Shown piece after piece: positions 63,243 through 64,000 of a stretch of 64,000 nt of DNA. Source of the stretch: Leclercia sp. S52 (GTDB lineage: Bacteria; Pseudomonadota; Gammaproteobacteria; Enterobacterales; Enterobacteriaceae); contig NZ_CP152474.1 in NCBI RefSeq assembly GCF_039727615.1, positions 4,092,001 to 4,156,000 of the forward strand. The letters run 5' to 3'. The stretch's first letter is position 1; each line of letters starts with the position of its first letter. The notes beneath the pieces are model-generated. The model ran no database searches, was not told the origin of the DNA, and saw only the letters and a list, made by a program, of their open reading frames with translations. The position numbers and the translations under genes are program-made.

Positions 63243-64000
<758 letters not shown>

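Overview
The window is chromosomal DNA from a member of the Enterobacteriaceae, most like the Enterobacter/Leclercia/Lelliottia group. The 16S gene, an Escherichia-like gene order (yghU; yghX-yghZ-yqhA-yghA-exbDB-metC-yghB-yqhC-yqhD-dkgA-ygiQ-ftsP-plsC-parC-ygiW-qseBC-mdaB-ygiN-parE) and near-identical protein matches all support this. The exact genus cannot be fixed by reading alone. The IS481-family element at 39754-41038 is the only insertion sequence seen; no phage or CRISPR array was found.

Layout. 1-4800: minus-strand rRNA operon (23S cut by the window start, a short spacer without tRNA, 16S, leader with boxA, promoters P2 and P1). 4916-8470: PTS EIIBC, divergent RspA/ManD-type sugar-acid dehydratase and a GntR regulator. 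8507-13266: esterase-like lipoprotein, a 993-residue autotransporter, YjdF-like membrane protein. 13256-18323: late cobalamin operon cbiP-cobU-cobS-cobC-cobT with a periplasmic peroxiredoxin upstream. 18498-23898: five-gene peptide-type ABC importer. 24155-30669: YghU, two orphan substrate-binding proteins, a small secreted RQD-rich protein, PAS-GGDEF coupled to a FucR-like regulator, and an MCP with a FliA-type promoter. 31063-48898: conserved backbone holding three unknown genes (33685-35143) and the IS. 49015-64000: parC, ygiW-qseBC, an unusual leaderless DUF1906-SH3-DUF2272 protein, mdaB-ygiN, then genes between ygiN and parE: a Kbp-like BON-LysM protein, a GGCT-like protein and a GH88/OHS-transporter/DUF2264/AraC saccharide-use locus.

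A quality issue dominates interpretation. Eleven reading frames are shifted, and each is repaired by removing one base from a C/G run of five to seven. Genes hit include essential parC and the conserved ygiQ, cobC and GH88 genes. Four further proteins (DppF-like, DUF1906, GGCT-like, DUF2264) look intact as open frames but have false C-termini that the same repair restores. The 16S gene also appears to have overlong G/C runs. This strongly suggests insertion errors in the source sequence rather than eleven real mutations. Two in-frame stops (cobT amber, transposase ochre) are not explained this way.

REP/BIME palindromes separate most transcription units and in several places sit next to or form the terminators. 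Coordinates given for disrupted genes span the whole repaired gene.
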